Source: an uncultured Clostridia bacterium
Lineage (GTDB): Bacteria; Bacillota; Clostridia; Oscillospirales; Ruminococcaceae
Direction: 5' to 3'
Assembly: GCA_944382845.1 (NCBI GenBank)
Contig: CALWNN010000089.1
Span: 1-47,520, forward strand
DNA length: 47,520 nt
A program made the position numbers and the translations under genes. Under the pieces are notes generated by a model. It worked only from the letters and a program-made list of their open reading frames with translations, was not told the origin of the DNA and searched no databases. Shown here piece after piece: positions 8,085-16,318 of this stretch. Positions within the stretch are counted from its first letter, which is position 1, and the number at the start of each line of letters is the position of its first letter.

Positions 8085-9005
8085 TTACTTATTACCAGTC
8101 ATTGCGGCAACTTCATCAGCAAAGTTGTCTTCCTTCTTTTCTATGCCTTCTCCTCTTTCAAAGCGAGCATATTCAACAACCTTGATAGATCCGCCCAATT
8201 CTTTAGCGGCATTTTCAACGTACTTACCAACAGAAACCTTATCATCCTTAACAAAAGCCTGTTCAAGGAGGCAATTTTCAGTATAGTACTTTCCAAGCTT
8301 TCCTTCAGCAATCTTATGCTTTACCTGATCAGGCTTGCTTGCCATCTTAGGATCTTCAGCCATCTGAGCAAGGATTACCTTCTTTTCCTCTTCAAGAGCG
8401 CTTTCGGGAACAGATGCTCTGTCGAGGTATGCAGGGTTCATTGCAGCAACCTGGAGCGCACAGTTCTTACCAACTTCATAAACCTTATCTGCGTCAAGAT
8501 CTGTATCAAGCTTTACCATAACTCCAATGCTTCCGTTTCCGTGAACATAAGGAACGAGAACACCCTCAAATCTCTGGAAGCGACGAATAACCATATTTTC
8601 TCTGATCTTGATGAAAAGATCCTGAAGAGTTTCCTCAACAGTCTTGTCGCCACCGCTTATAACAGTTGCCTTGAGTGCGTCAACATCGGCAGGATTCTTT
8701 TCAATAACAGTTTTTGCAACTGCAGCAACGAAAGCCTTGAATTCTTCATTATTTGCAGCAAAGTCGGTTTCGATATTCACCTCAACAACAGCGCCTACGT
8801 TACCTTCAACAACAGATGTAACGATACCCTCAGCAGCGATTCTTCCGCTCTTTTTAGCCTGTGTTGCAAGTCCCTTTTCACGAAGGATAAGGATAGCTTT
8901 TTCTGTATCGCCGTCGGCTTCAACAAGAGCCTTCTTGCAATCCATCATTCCTACGCCTGTAAGAGTCATAAGCTCTTTTATTTCTTTTACAGTTACGTTT
9001 GCCAT
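8085..9005 (-). CDS. tsf: Elongation factor Ts
   Basis: 306 residues from the ATG at 9005 (MANVTVKEIKELM). This start is preferred over the longer in-frame start at 9074 because a strong CAGGAGG site lies just upstream and EF-Ts normally begins here. The N-terminal UBA-like domain includes LTGVGMMDCKKALVEADGD, and the core has the EF-Tu-contact motif TDFAANNEEF. EF-Ts promotes GDP release from EF-Tu during translation. It follows rpsB after 77 bp in the usual rpsB-tsf order. Confidence 0.96.
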   Translation of the reverse strand: MANVTVKEIKELMTLTGVGMMDCKKALVEADGDTEKAILILREKGLATQAKKSGRIAAEGIVTSVVEGNVGAVVEVNIETDFAANNEEFKAFVAAVAKTVIEKNPADVDALKATVISGGDKTVEETLQDLFIKIRENMVIRRFQRFEGVLVPYVHGNGSIGVMVKLDTDLDADKVYEVGKNCALQVAAMNPAYLDRASVPESALEEEKKVILAQMAEDPKMASKPDQVKHKIAEGKLGKYYTENCLLEQAFVKDDKVSVGKYVENAAKELGGSIKVVEYARFERGEGIEKKEDNFADEVAAMTGNK

Positions 9006-9082
9006 AATTTTTCCTCCTGTATTATTACCGAAAACACAGGCGAAATTTTCCGCCTGTATTTTCCTATGAATCAATCTTTAAA

Positions 9083-9823
9083 TTATTCAGCCGCTTCCTC
9101 AGAAACCTCTTCTACTGCAGCTTCTTCTTCAGCAGCCTGTTCACCCTGTCTGCCTTCAATAATAGCGTTAGCCATGCATCCTGCAATAAGCTTTACAGCA
9201 CGGATAGCGTCATCGTTACCGGGAATAACATAGTCGATATCGTCAGGATCACAGTTTGTGTCAACGATAGCAACAACAGGTATGCCAAGCTTCTTAGCTT
9301 CGCTTACGGCAATCTTTTCTTTCCTCGGGTCAACAACAAAAAGTGCGCCCGGAAGCTTATTCATATTCTTGATACCGCCCATAAACTTTTCAAGCTTTTC
9401 GATTTCGAGGTTGAGCTTTACAACTTCCTTCTTGGGGAGAAGCTCAAAAGTTCCATCAGTTTCCATTGTGTGGAGCTGTTCAAGTCTCTTGATTCTTCTC
9501 TGTATTGTCTTAAAATTAGTCATCATTCCGCCGAGCCATCTTGCGTTTACATAGTGCGCACCGGCTCTAACAGCTTCTTCCTTAACAGAATCAGCAGCCT
9601 GCTTCTTTGTGCCTACAAAAAGTACTTCTCCGCCCTCAGCAGAAATATCACGAATAAACATATAAGCTTCTTCAAGCTTCTTTACCGTTTTCTGAAGGTC
9701 GATGATGTAAATTCCGTTTCTTTCAGTGAAAATGTAAGGCGCCATTTTCGGGTTCCATCTTCTTGTCTGGTGACCAAAGTGCACACCAGCTTCAAGAAGT
9801 TGCTTCATTGATACTACTCCCAT
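9083..9823 (-). CDS. rpsB: Small ribosomal subunit protein uS2
   Basis: 246 residues with the canonical start [20 protein letters not shown] and [12 protein letters not shown], followed by [25 protein letters not shown] and [20 protein letters not shown]. The acidic Glu/Ala tail is variable in the family. It binds at the head-body junction of the 30S subunit. A strong AGGAGG site precedes the ATG. The ~125-nt leader contains a stable hairpin that may serve autoregulation. Confidence 0.97.
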   Translation of the reverse strand: MGVVSMKQLLEAGVHFGHQTRRWNPKMAPYIFTERNGIYIIDLQKTVKKLEEAYMFIRDISAEGGEVLFVGTKKQAADSVKEEAVRAGAHYVNARWLGGMMTNFKTIQRRIKRLEQLHTMETDGTFELLPKKEVVKLNLEIEKLEKFMGGIKNMNKLPGALFVVDPRKEKIAVSEAKKLGIPVVAIVDTNCDPDDIDYVIPGNDDAIRAVKLIAGCMANAIIEGRQGEQAAEEEAAVEEVSEEAAE

Positions 9824-9947
9824 TGTAGTTTCCTCCTGTTTTTTGGTTTTTAAATTTTTACAAATTTCCTCCCTGAATCTTTTAATGCTGCATACACCCG
9901 TTTGTGAAGCCTAAACGGGACCTTTGCAAAGACGCAGGTGCGAATTG
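9824..9947 (-). promoter_or_regulatory. Structured 5' leader of rpsB (possible autoregulatory site)
   Basis: The region between promoter and rpsB holds a perfect 7-bp hairpin, CCCGTTT (9897-9903) with AAACGGG (9913-9919), and flanking short complementary segments (TTTGCAAAGG). Ribosomal protein operons often carry autoregulatory leaders; this one was not matched to a named family, so the role is inferred from position only. Confidence 0.4.
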
Positions 9948-9954
9948 CCTATAT

Positions 9955-9983
9955 ATTATACCATTTTAATTTACATTTTTCAA
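9955..9983 (-). promoter_or_regulatory. Predicted rpsB-tsf promoter
   Basis: On the minus strand, TTGAAA (9983-9978) and a perfect TATAAT (9960-9955) are separated by 17 bp. Confidence 0.75.
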
Positions 9984-9998
9984 GGGATTTCTATTTGA

Positions 9999-10289
9999 CT
10001 ATTTTAACAAATTTTCAACTGAGAAAGTCTTTACTTTTGTTGAAATTGTGTCACCGTTAAAATCAACAAGAATCGTGTCCTCTCCTATAAGTTTTATTTC
10101 GGTACAACTTATCTTTATATCTTCGTCCTTCCCGAAGAGTCCCATACAACGTGGTCTGCCGTAGATTATAAGTGATCTTACAGCAGAATTTTCAGTATCT
10201 ATTTCAACGTCGTCAACGTAACCTATTTTTATTCCGGTCTTAAGGTTTACCACTTCTTTATTTCTCAGTTCCGAGAGACTGCAAAGCAT
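9999..10289 (-). CDS. YlmC/YmxH-family PRC-barrel protein
   Basis: 96 residues, one PRC-barrel domain: LSELRNKEVVNLKTGIKIGYVDDVEID, then RSLIIYGRPR and an IKISCTEIKLIGEDTILV strand pair. The YlmC/YmxH family is widespread in spore-forming Firmicutes and annotated as sporulation-linked; its molecular role is not established. It is followed by the rpsB promoter and preceded by the Cys-rich gene, from which a terminator-like hairpin separates it. The ATG start has a GGGGGA site. Confidence 0.8.
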   Translation of the reverse strand: MLCSLSELRNKEVVNLKTGIKIGYVDDVEIDTENSAVRSLIIYGRPRCMGLFGKDEDIKISCTEIKLIGEDTILVDFNGDTISTKVKTFSVENLLK

Positions 10290-10350
10290 AAAATAAATCC
10301 CCCTTTATTCTAATTAAATAGTATATCTTATGCAGTCATTTCCGTATATA

Positions 10351-10388
10351 TGCAAAACGCCCCGACAAAAAGTCGGAGCATTTTGCAA
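10351..10388 (-). terminator. Hairpin after the Cys-rich gene
   Basis: A long stem, GCAAAACGCCCCGAC paired with GTCGGAGCATTTTGC (two mismatches), lies 10 bp after the stop of the 268-residue gene. The T-run is short, so termination is likely but not certain. Confidence 0.6.
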
Positions 10389-10397
10389 AATTTCTTT

Positions 10398-11204
10398 TTA
10401 ATTCTCATCATTGTCCTGCTTTTCCGAGCAGCAACAATCCTTATTTTCAATACCTCTTGGGAAAAATTCATCAACAGGAAAATCGATTTTTTCAAAAAGT
10501 TCGCAGGGACTGTCAGTATTAGACGTACATTCCTTATCAGGAACACAATAATCATACACAGGCACTACCATTGATACAGGTCTTGAAAGTGAAACTATGG
10601 AAAAAAGTCCGATGGTCACATATGCGTTTTTACATTTACCTTGAGGCCTGTCATGAGTTTTTTCCGTCGCGAAGTCACATGGATTTGTTTTACAGTTTAT
10701 AACGGGTTTACAAAGAAGCTTTGCATCTAAGATTATTGGGTCAACCACGCTTACAGACGCCTTAGGGAGGCTTGTGCATTTGCAGCAGCAAGGATCCATA
10801 GATTCAGGCTCTGTAATCGTATCTACAGATGTAAAGGTTTTTGAACAGCCCTCGCTTCCGTAGAGAATCACCTTTTTAGGAAAAGAAGCGGTTCCCGTAA
10901 CAGTTGTTGGAATCTGAGACGCATTGCAGTAAGCGTCTAACTGTACTCCGAAAGTGTAAGTGATATCCACCGCATAAAATCCCTTATTGAAAGGAACAGG
11001 GTCGATACTGAAGGTCACGTTAGTAACTTCTACACATTTAGCCTTGATAAATGCCGAATGTTCAATTGTTTTCCTGTCATCCTCATCGGTAAAAACCACC
11101 TCGAGATCTTCAAGACAGTCTTTGTCCTGACAGCTGTCAAAAATTCTCTGAGTTTCAATGCAAACAGCATCCTTAAAACAGCCTTTATTAATCATGTCGC
11201 TCAT
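10398..11204 (-). CDS. Cysteine-rich protein of unknown function
   Basis: 268 residues, not confidently assigned. It has many cysteines spread through the chain, including the dense run DPCCCKCTSL near residue 150 and CCCSEK close to the C-terminus. There is no signal peptide or membrane segment. A beta-rich middle (NVTFSIDPVPFNKGFYAVDI, then TYTFGVQLDAYCNA) looks like a structural fold. High Cys content, no export signal and clostridial context would suit a spore-coat or metal-binding protein, but that is inference. It has a strong AAGGAGGA site and appears monocistronic between two hairpins. Nearby ylmC-type and sporulation genes agree with, but do not prove, a spore role. Confidence 0.6.
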   Translation of the reverse strand: MSDMINKGCFKDAVCIETQRIFDSCQDKDCLEDLEVVFTDEDDRKTIEHSAFIKAKCVEVTNVTFSIDPVPFNKGFYAVDITYTFGVQLDAYCNASQIPTTVTGTASFPKKVILYGSEGCSKTFTSVDTITEPESMDPCCCKCTSLPKASVSVVDPIILDAKLLCKPVINCKTNPCDFATEKTHDRPQGKCKNAYVTIGLFSIVSLSRPVSMVVPVYDYCVPDKECTSNTDSPCELFEKIDFPVDEFFPRGIENKDCCCSEKQDNDEN

Positions 11205-11297
11205 AAGAGTTCCTCCTTTTTAGAATTTGAAGATAAAACTTCCATACATATTATTCAGAAAAGGAGTATTTAGTTACAATAAGAAGAGATTTATTTT

Positions 11298-13349
11298 TTA
11301 AATACCGTCAGCCTCGGAAAGACTTATTCCGTTTTCTCCAAGTGGAATTTCATGGTCAAGACCCACGAATTTTCCGTTCTCCTGCCAGAGGACCTCCTTT
11401 ACAAAATTATATTTTTCCTCGTCCCATGTTTTGAAGTCATCCAGGACAAGCCCGCCCGTGTCACCTGAATTTGCATTGAAGCACCAGAAAGTATGGTGCA
11501 GATTATAGTTTTTGATAAGAGTCCTCAAATGAGTCATCCATGTAAGATTAGGTTCAGTCATAAATCCGCCCCATTCACCGATAAGAAGAGGAGCAATTTT
11601 TTCATCGTAGATATAAAACCAGTTATCCTTCCAGCAGTCAGCCATAAGGCTATCATAGTCATAATCTCCGTCAAACCACGGCTGTTTGTATACAGCAGGG
11701 CCATAGTCATGAGGAGAATAAACCAGTTTATTCTGATATTCTCCAAGATCTATCGGAAAATCCGCAACTCCTCTCAAATTGCCGCCCCACCAGTTAAAAT
11801 AATAATCGTCATCATCTGTTGATAAGAAATCACCGTTTTCCTTGATATTTTTGGGATAAATCTCAATTCCTTCAACCACTATAAGAACATTCGGATTTTT
11901 TGCAAGTATTTTAGCAGCGGCAGTTTCAGCAGCATACTTCCAATTATTATCATCAGTTGAATCATTCCAAATAGCTGCCCCATCGCCCTCGTATGGTTTT
12001 CCGTGTGGTTCATTTTTAAGGTCGTATGCTATTATAGTATCGTTATCCTTATATCTCTCCGCCATCCATTCAAGAGCGGAATAATATTCATCTACCGTTA
12101 CTCCGGCTGTATACCAAAGGTTAGTCATATGTCCCATTGAATCAGTTTCAACAGAATGGATATCTATCATAACCTTCATTCCATTCTGTTCAGCAAGCTT
12201 TAAGAAGTAGTCAAATATCTCAAGACTGTTCATACTGTTAAGGTCGGCGTTATAAGCATTGTTATAATTGGCCTGTGGGTATTCCCCATCCGTCCACTGA
12301 TTCAATAACTGAGCGGACATAGGAACTCTGATAAGGTTAAAACCATGATCTGCAATAGCTTTTACAGTAGGAACAAGCTCGCTGTTCCACAGTCCGTCAA
12401 AAGTATTTGTCCCTGTGTTATAACCAAACCAATTTACACCTGTTATCCACACCTCTTTGCCATCACCGTCCACGATTTTATTATCTTTGACATAAAGCCA
12501 GTCATCTCCCTGAACGGCATTTTCGTCACGGCTCAGAAGCTCATCAATTTCTTCTTCTGAAAGCGAAGATCCTCTATTGTCTGAGTTATTATTCTGACCG
12601 CTATTGTTCTGGTTGTTGTTACCATTCTGAACAATCTCGCCCAAAACAACTTTACAGTCTTCTCCGTTCAATGTTACGGAAGAAATCTTCATATTTTCCC
12701 CTGCCCCAAGATTACATCCAATCACAGTTGAGCCTTTTGAGGAAATATCACCGTTATATCCGGCATCGGTTATCTCAAGCTTATTTCCGTCAATTTTATA
12801 TGTACCGTTCCATCCGTCAACACTTTTAAGTTCTTCTATCTCAAGGACCAGCGTCCAACCACTTACAGCTGAAGATTTTCCGTTATATATTTGTATTTCC
12901 ATGCCGTACATAGTGGCATCGCCGTTTAGCCAGCTATTATTTACACTGTATGTCACAACATACCCGGTTTCCTTATTAATGTCCTCCTTTTTGTTTTCTG
13001 TATTTACTTCGGTTTTACTATTTTCGTCCTTGATTCTATCATCATCAGCAGAAGACGAACTATTGTCGGTATGGCTTTCATTATTATTACTTTCACTTGA
13101 ATTATTATCACTCTGAGAGATATTTTTTTCCTCTGCTAAAGTATTGTTTTGAGTCTTATTATCCTTTAAAAAAAGACTTGCAACAGCAATAACAAGAATT
13201 ACAATTATAACTGCGAGAAAGATAATTATTGCTATTTGTCTTAATCTGCTTTCCTTTTTATTTTCAGCAAATTTGATTTCTTCGACCGATTCATTTGCAC
13301 CTGAAATTTCAGTTGTATCGGATTCTCCTGTTATGTTTTTATCTTCCAA
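11298..13349 (-). CDS. Membrane-anchored GH5 endoglucanase with CBM2-like module
   Basis: 683 residues. Order: a short cytoplasmic acidic tail (1-36), one membrane segment (about 38-61), a Ser/Asn/Glu-rich linker (62-128), a beta-sandwich carbohydrate-binding-type domain (about 129-238, GWTLVLEIEEL and IGCNLGAGENMKISSVTLNG), an Asn-rich linker (241-260), then a GH5 catalytic domain (about 283-665). The catalytic acid is E447 in LKNEPHG and the nucleophile E592 in LIGEWGG. WITGVNWFGYNTG and WWGGNLRGVADFP resemble the GH5_1 subfamily (Acidothermus E1-type cellulases). The enzyme should cut internal beta-1,4-glucan bonds at the cell surface. It is unusual that it is anchored by an uncleaved N-terminal helix rather than secreted or carried by a dockerin. 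Monocistronic. Confidence 0.88.
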   Translation of the reverse strand: MEDKNITGESDTTEISGANESVEEIKFAENKKESRLRQIAIIIFLAVIIVILVIAVASLFLKDNKTQNNTLAEEKNISQSDNNSSESNNNESHTDNSSSSADDDRIKDENSKTEVNTENKKEDINKETGYVVTYSVNNSWLNGDATMYGMEIQIYNGKSSAVSGWTLVLEIEELKSVDGWNGTYKIDGNKLEITDAGYNGDISSKGSTVIGCNLGAGENMKISSVTLNGEDCKVVLGEIVQNGNNNQNNSGQNNNSDNRGSSLSEEEIDELLSRDENAVQGDDWLYVKDNKIVDGDGKEVWITGVNWFGYNTGTNTFDGLWNSELVPTVKAIADHGFNLIRVPMSAQLLNQWTDGEYPQANYNNAYNADLNSMNSLEIFDYFLKLAEQNGMKVMIDIHSVETDSMGHMTNLWYTAGVTVDEYYSALEWMAERYKDNDTIIAYDLKNEPHGKPYEGDGAAIWNDSTDDNNWKYAAETAAAKILAKNPNVLIVVEGIEIYPKNIKENGDFLSTDDDDYYFNWWGGNLRGVADFPIDLGEYQNKLVYSPHDYGPAVYKQPWFDGDYDYDSLMADCWKDNWFYIYDEKIAPLLIGEWGGFMTEPNLTWMTHLRTLIKNYNLHHTFWCFNANSGDTGGLVLDDFKTWDEEKYNFVKEVLWQENGKFVGLDHEIPLGENGISLSEADGI

Positions 13350-13472
13350 ATTTTACGCCCCCATAATTTAATATACTATTATAAATTATAAACTGAATTA
13401 ATAAAAAAATCAACATATTTTTTCACATAATCACAAATTACTAAAACAACGACCGGTAATTTTGAAATTTAG

Positions 13473-13501
13473 TTGACTTAGCAGTAAAAATGTATTATAA
13501 T
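13473..13501 (+). promoter_or_regulatory. Predicted promoter of rsmD-coaD operon
   Basis: TTGACT (13473-13478) and TATAAT (13496-13501) have a 17-bp spacer, 32 bp before the rsmD ATG. An AAAGGAAAAGG site follows. Confidence 0.75.
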
Positions 13502-13533
13502 GATGTATATATATGTAAAGGAAAAGGTTTATC

Positions 13534-14091
13534 ATGCGTGTTATTACAGGTTCGGCAAGAGGAAGAAAATTAAAGACTCTCGAGGGAATGGATGTTCGTC
13601 CTACTTCTGACAAAGTAAAAGAGTCTATGTTTTCAATAATTCAATTTGACATTCCCGGAGCGTCTGTACTTGATCTTTTTGCGGGTTCTGGACAGCTTGG
13701 GATAGAAGCTTTGAGCCGTGGCGCTTCACATTGTGTTTTTGTTGACAAAAGCGCGGCTTCCACTGCAGTTATCAGAGAAAATATTTCATCGACAGGCTTT
13801 GTTAAGTCCTCACGAATTCTTACTATGGATAGTATAGATTATCTTAAAACCGCAAAAAACGGACTTGATATTGCACTGCTGGATCCTCCGTACAGAATGG
13901 GACTTATCGAAAAAGCCATGCCTCTCCTTTATTCTAAAATGAATGATGGCGGCATAGTTATTTGCGAACATGAAAGCGAGCTTATTCTGCCTGATGAAAT
14001 CGGAGGTTTTAAAGTGCTTAAAAGGTACAAATACGGAAACGTTTCGCTTACATCATATATTGTAGACAAACTTGATGGTGAATTAATTTAA
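13534..14091 (+). CDS. rsmD: 16S rRNA (guanine(966)-N(2))-methyltransferase
   Basis: 185 residues, normal RsmD length. It has the N-terminal MRVITGSARGRKLKTLEGMD and RPTSDKVKESMFSI, the SAM-binding loop DLFAGSGQLGIEALSRGA and the catalytic LLDPPYRMG (DPPY motif). It methylates G966 in the 30S head. It is the first gene of an operon with coaD, which starts 12 bp after it, a very common pairing in Firmicutes. Confidence 0.95.
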   Translation: MRVITGSARGRKLKTLEGMDVRPTSDKVKESMFSIIQFDIPGASVLDLFAGSGQLGIEALSRGASHCVFVDKSAASTAVIRENISSTGFVKSSRILTMDSIDYLKTAKNGLDIALLDPPYRMGLIEKAMPLLYSKMNDGGIVICEHESELILPDEIGGFKVLKRYKYGNVSLTSYIVDKLDGELI

Positions 14092-14103
14092 GGGAATGAT
14101 TAA

Positions 14104-14589
14104 ATGAGAATTGCTGTTTGTCCGGGAAGCTTCGACCCGGTCACATTAGGTCACACCGATATTATTACGAGAGCTGCAAAACTGTTTGACAGGGTAATTG
14201 TATTGGTATCTGTAAATTCACAAAAAAATACTTCTTTTACTCCGGACGAAAGGGTAGAGCTTATTAAAGAAGTCACAAAGGATCTTGACAACGTTGTTGT
14301 TGACAGCCATAATGGGCTTTTAGCCGATTATCTTAAAAAGACCGGGGCTTGCGCCATTGTAAAAGGACTGAGAGCTGTTTCGGACTTTGAATATGAATTC
14401 CAGCAGGCTCTTGCAAACAAGAAGCTTTATACACAAGCCGAAACTGTTTTTCTTGTAACAAGCTCAGAAAATATGTATCTTTCCTCAAGCGTTGTAAAGG
14501 AAATTGCCAGCTACGGCGGAGATATAAGGGATTTTGTTCCTGAAGCGATCCTTGGTAAAATCAAAAACCGCCTTATAAAAGGCATTTAA
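14104..14589 (+). CDS. coaD: Pantetheine-phosphate adenylyltransferase
   Basis: 161 residues, full length. The nucleotidyltransferase HxGH-type motif lies in CPGSFDPVTLGHTDII, and the C-terminal signature is SSSVVKEIASYGGD. It transfers AMP from ATP to 4'-phosphopantetheine, the fourth step of coenzyme A synthesis. It is second in the operon after rsmD. Confidence 0.96.
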   Translation: MRIAVCPGSFDPVTLGHTDIITRAAKLFDRVIVLVSVNSQKNTSFTPDERVELIKEVTKDLDNVVVDSHNGLLADYLKKTGACAIVKGLRAVSDFEYEFQQALANKKLYTQAETVFLVTSSENMYLSSSVVKEIASYGGDIRDFVPEAILGKIKNRLIKGI

Positions 14590-14610
14590 AAGTGAAAGGA
14601 AGTTTTAAAT

Positions 14611-15078
14611 ATGAACATTGACGAATCAATTGATATGCTTGAAGACCTTATTGAATCCGCAAAGCAGGTCCCTTTTGCAAACAAGAAAGTACTTGTTGAT
14701 CCTGACAGGATAAGAGCAATTATTGACGATATGAGATTTAATATGCCCAATGAGATCAAACGCGCTAAAGCTCTTAACGACGAAAAGGAAAGAATTATTT
14801 CCGATGCAAACAAAAAAGCAGAACAAATAATAAAGACTGCTGAGGAAAGAGCAAAGATACTTATTGCAAACGAAGCTATTGTAAAACAAGCAAGAGAAGT
14901 TGCAAACGAGATCCTTTCAAAGGCAAATACCATGGAAAAGGAAATAAGAGAAGCAATGACCGCAAAACTTGACAAGCTTTTTGAACAGACTGAAAAAAGC
15001 TTTACAAACGGGCTTACGGAAATACGCCAGTCAAGGGCTGCTATCAAGGCTGCCGGAAGAAAAACCGTTGATAAATAA
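14611..15078 (+). CDS. Coiled-coil protein of unknown function
   Basis: 155 residues. A short conserved N-terminal part (MNIDESIDMLEDLIESAKQV followed by KKVLVDPDRIRAIIDDMR) precedes a long, Ala/Lys/Glu-rich helix predicted as a coiled coil (about 45-140). The family commonly follows coaD in clostridia and is often labelled ATPase or V-type ATPase subunit H-like, but no nucleotide-binding motif is visible. It is reminiscent of DivIVA/SepF-adjacent scaffold proteins by shape only. There are 21 bp between coaD and this gene, and a terminator follows. Confidence 0.75.
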   Translation: MNIDESIDMLEDLIESAKQVPFANKKVLVDPDRIRAIIDDMRFNMPNEIKRAKALNDEKERIISDANKKAEQIIKTAEERAKILIANEAIVKQAREVANEILSKANTMEKEIREAMTAKLDKLFEQTEKSFTNGLTEIRQSRAAIKAAGRKTVDK

Positions 15079-15146
15079 CTTAGGAATCCGATTCAATTAT
15101 TTGAGAGAAGGAATTCTAATCATCAATTTTAAACCATAAAACAAAG

Positions 15147-15186
15147 AAAAACTCCTCACTGCCTGTGGTAGCGAGGAGTTTCTGTT
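15147..15186 (+). terminator. Terminator of rsmD-coaD operon
   Basis: A perfect 9-bp stem, AAACTCCTC / GAGGAGTTT, is followed by ctgtttt. It may work in both directions, facing the ABC operon end. Confidence 0.75.
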
Positions 15187-15275
15187 TTGCCGACAATGGA
15201 TTTTATGAAAAGTTATGACAAATAAGATGGCGATTGTAACGTATTTTACCCCTTACTATCTGAACACACTGCAGT

Positions 15276-15917
15276 TCACTCTTTAATGGTTGACATAACG
15301 CCATTATCCATTTCATGGACTGTATCGCACAGAATGGAAATATCCTCTGCTGAATGTGAACAGATAAGTATAGTTTTGCCCTGCTCTTTATATTCTAACA
15401 GATATTCTCTCATGTCTTTTACCCCGTCCTTGTCAAGACCGTTAAAAGGCTCGTCGAGAACAAGTATCTTCGGGTTTTCCATAATAGCCTGAGCAAGCCC
15501 CAGACGCTGACGCATACCAAGTGAATACTTCCTTACATGGCGTTTAAGGTTCGGATCAAGTCCGACCTTTACCATAGTTGCCTTTATTTCATCTTTTTTA
15601 ATCTTATTGTTAAGTCCTGCAATTAGCTTTAGATTTTTATAACCGCTATAATATGGAATAAAACCTGGGGTTTCAATGATAATTCCCATATCCTTCGGAA
15701 AATCCACATCATCTCCGACAACTTTTCCGTCAACAGTTATTTTTCCTTCAGTAGGCTTTATAAATCCGCAGATGCATTTCATAAGCATTGTTTTGCCGGA
15801 ACCATTTCTGCCGATAAGACCATGTATAAGCCCTTGCTCAAAGGAAACGTTTATATTCTTTAATATCTGATTTTTGCTTAGAACAAGCCCTACGTTTTCA
15901 ACATTTATAATACTCAT
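15276..15917 (-). CDS. ABC transporter ATP-binding protein (ABC-2/BcrA-type exporter)
   Basis: 213 residues from the ATG at 15917 (MSIINVENVG). Walker A is GRNGSGKT (36-43), the Q-loop region lies in IIETPGFIPYYSGYKNLKLI, the signature SLGMRQRLGLAQA, and Walker B ILVLDEPFNGLD is followed by the H-loop ILICSHSAED. It powers the two membrane subunits encoded upstream. The best Shine-Dalgarno (GGAGGGG, 15960-15954) is ~36 nt from this ATG; an in-frame ATG at 15971 overlaps the preceding gene's stop and would give 231 residues, so the start is uncertain. Similar small ATPases serve bacteriocin immunity and peptide export; the substrate here is unknown. Confidence 0.85.
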   Translation of the reverse strand: MSIINVENVGLVLSKNQILKNINVSFEQGLIHGLIGRNGSGKTMLMKCICGFIKPTEGKITVDGKVVGDDVDFPKDMGIIIETPGFIPYYSGYKNLKLIAGLNNKIKKDEIKATMVKVGLDPNLKRHVRKYSLGMRQRLGLAQAIMENPKILVLDEPFNGLDKDGVKDMREYLLEYKEQGKTILICSHSAEDISILCDTVHEMDNGVMSTIKE

Positions 15918-15960
15918 AAGAATCTTGTATGATATAGTAAAACCTAAATCATACCCCTCC

Positions 15961-16194
15961 TTAAAATTCATAATCGTCGGGGTCAAGTCCGACATCTTCA
16001 AGCGCTTCGCGGCGTTCAAAATAATCCATCTCCTCAAGTTCTTGAAGGTCTAAACCCGCTGCAATAAGTTCATCTTTTTTCTCAGAATCTATCATTTCCA
16101 TAAACATACCAAACTCTGCCTCTTTTTCAAAAGAGTCTAATTCATCATCATTATTGAAATCAAACAATCCGCCAAATAATCCTTTGTCACTCAT
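15961..16194 (-). CDS. Small acidic protein in the ABC-exporter cluster
   Basis: 77 residues (MSDKGLFGGLFDFNNDDELD at the N-terminus, LDPDDYEF at the C-terminus), strongly acidic, no cysteines, no signal or membrane segment, probably helical. It lies between the permease and ATPase genes. The start at 16194 is chosen because it begins a well-formed protein after an AAAGG-type site; a longer in-frame start at 16269 would run over the 34-residue ORF. Function unknown; it could be a regulator or adaptor of the transporter. The family was not recognised. Confidence 0.6.
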   Translation of the reverse strand: MSDKGLFGGLFDFNNDDELDSFEKEAEFGMFMEMIDSEKKDELIAAGLDLQELEEMDYFERREALEDVGLDPDDYEF

Positions 16195-16213
16195 AATCTC
16201 AACCTTTCTTTCA

Positions 16214-16318
16214 CTAATTAATCTCTTCATACGGCGTTGCTTCAACAGCACCTGCCTGCAGGATTTCAACCATACGGTTGAGTTTTGATTCCCACAGACT
16301 TTTCATAGCTGGTCTCAT
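16214..16318 (-). CDS. Candidate 34-residue small protein coupled to the permease gene
   Basis: The ATG at 16318 immediately follows the permease stop (TAAATG), a typical coupling arrangement. The product (MRPAMKSLWESKLNRMVEIL then QAGAVEATPYEEIN) has an amphipathic helix with an acidic end. The stop at 16216-16214 precedes the next gene by 19 bp. No recognisable family; it may be a real microprotein or a degraded piece of a longer one. Confidence 0.4.
   Translation of the reverse strand: MRPAMKSLWESKLNRMVEILQAGAVEATPYEEIN

Noticed and set aside
8085-9074. Longer EF-Ts start at 9074
   Set aside because: The first 23 codons have no family similarity, and a strong ribosome-binding site serves the ATG at 9005.
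8316-9233. 305-residue plus-strand ORF opposite tsf and the end of rpsB
   Set aside because: It is wholly antisense to two certain genes, with low-complexity Ser/Cys/Asn-rich sequence and no ribosome-binding site. It arises from the codon bias of the real strand.
14586-15047. 153-residue minus-strand ORF opposite the coiled-coil gene
   Set aside because: Its Ser/Ala/Phe-rich sequence mirrors the Lys/Glu/Ala-rich coiled coil on the plus strand.
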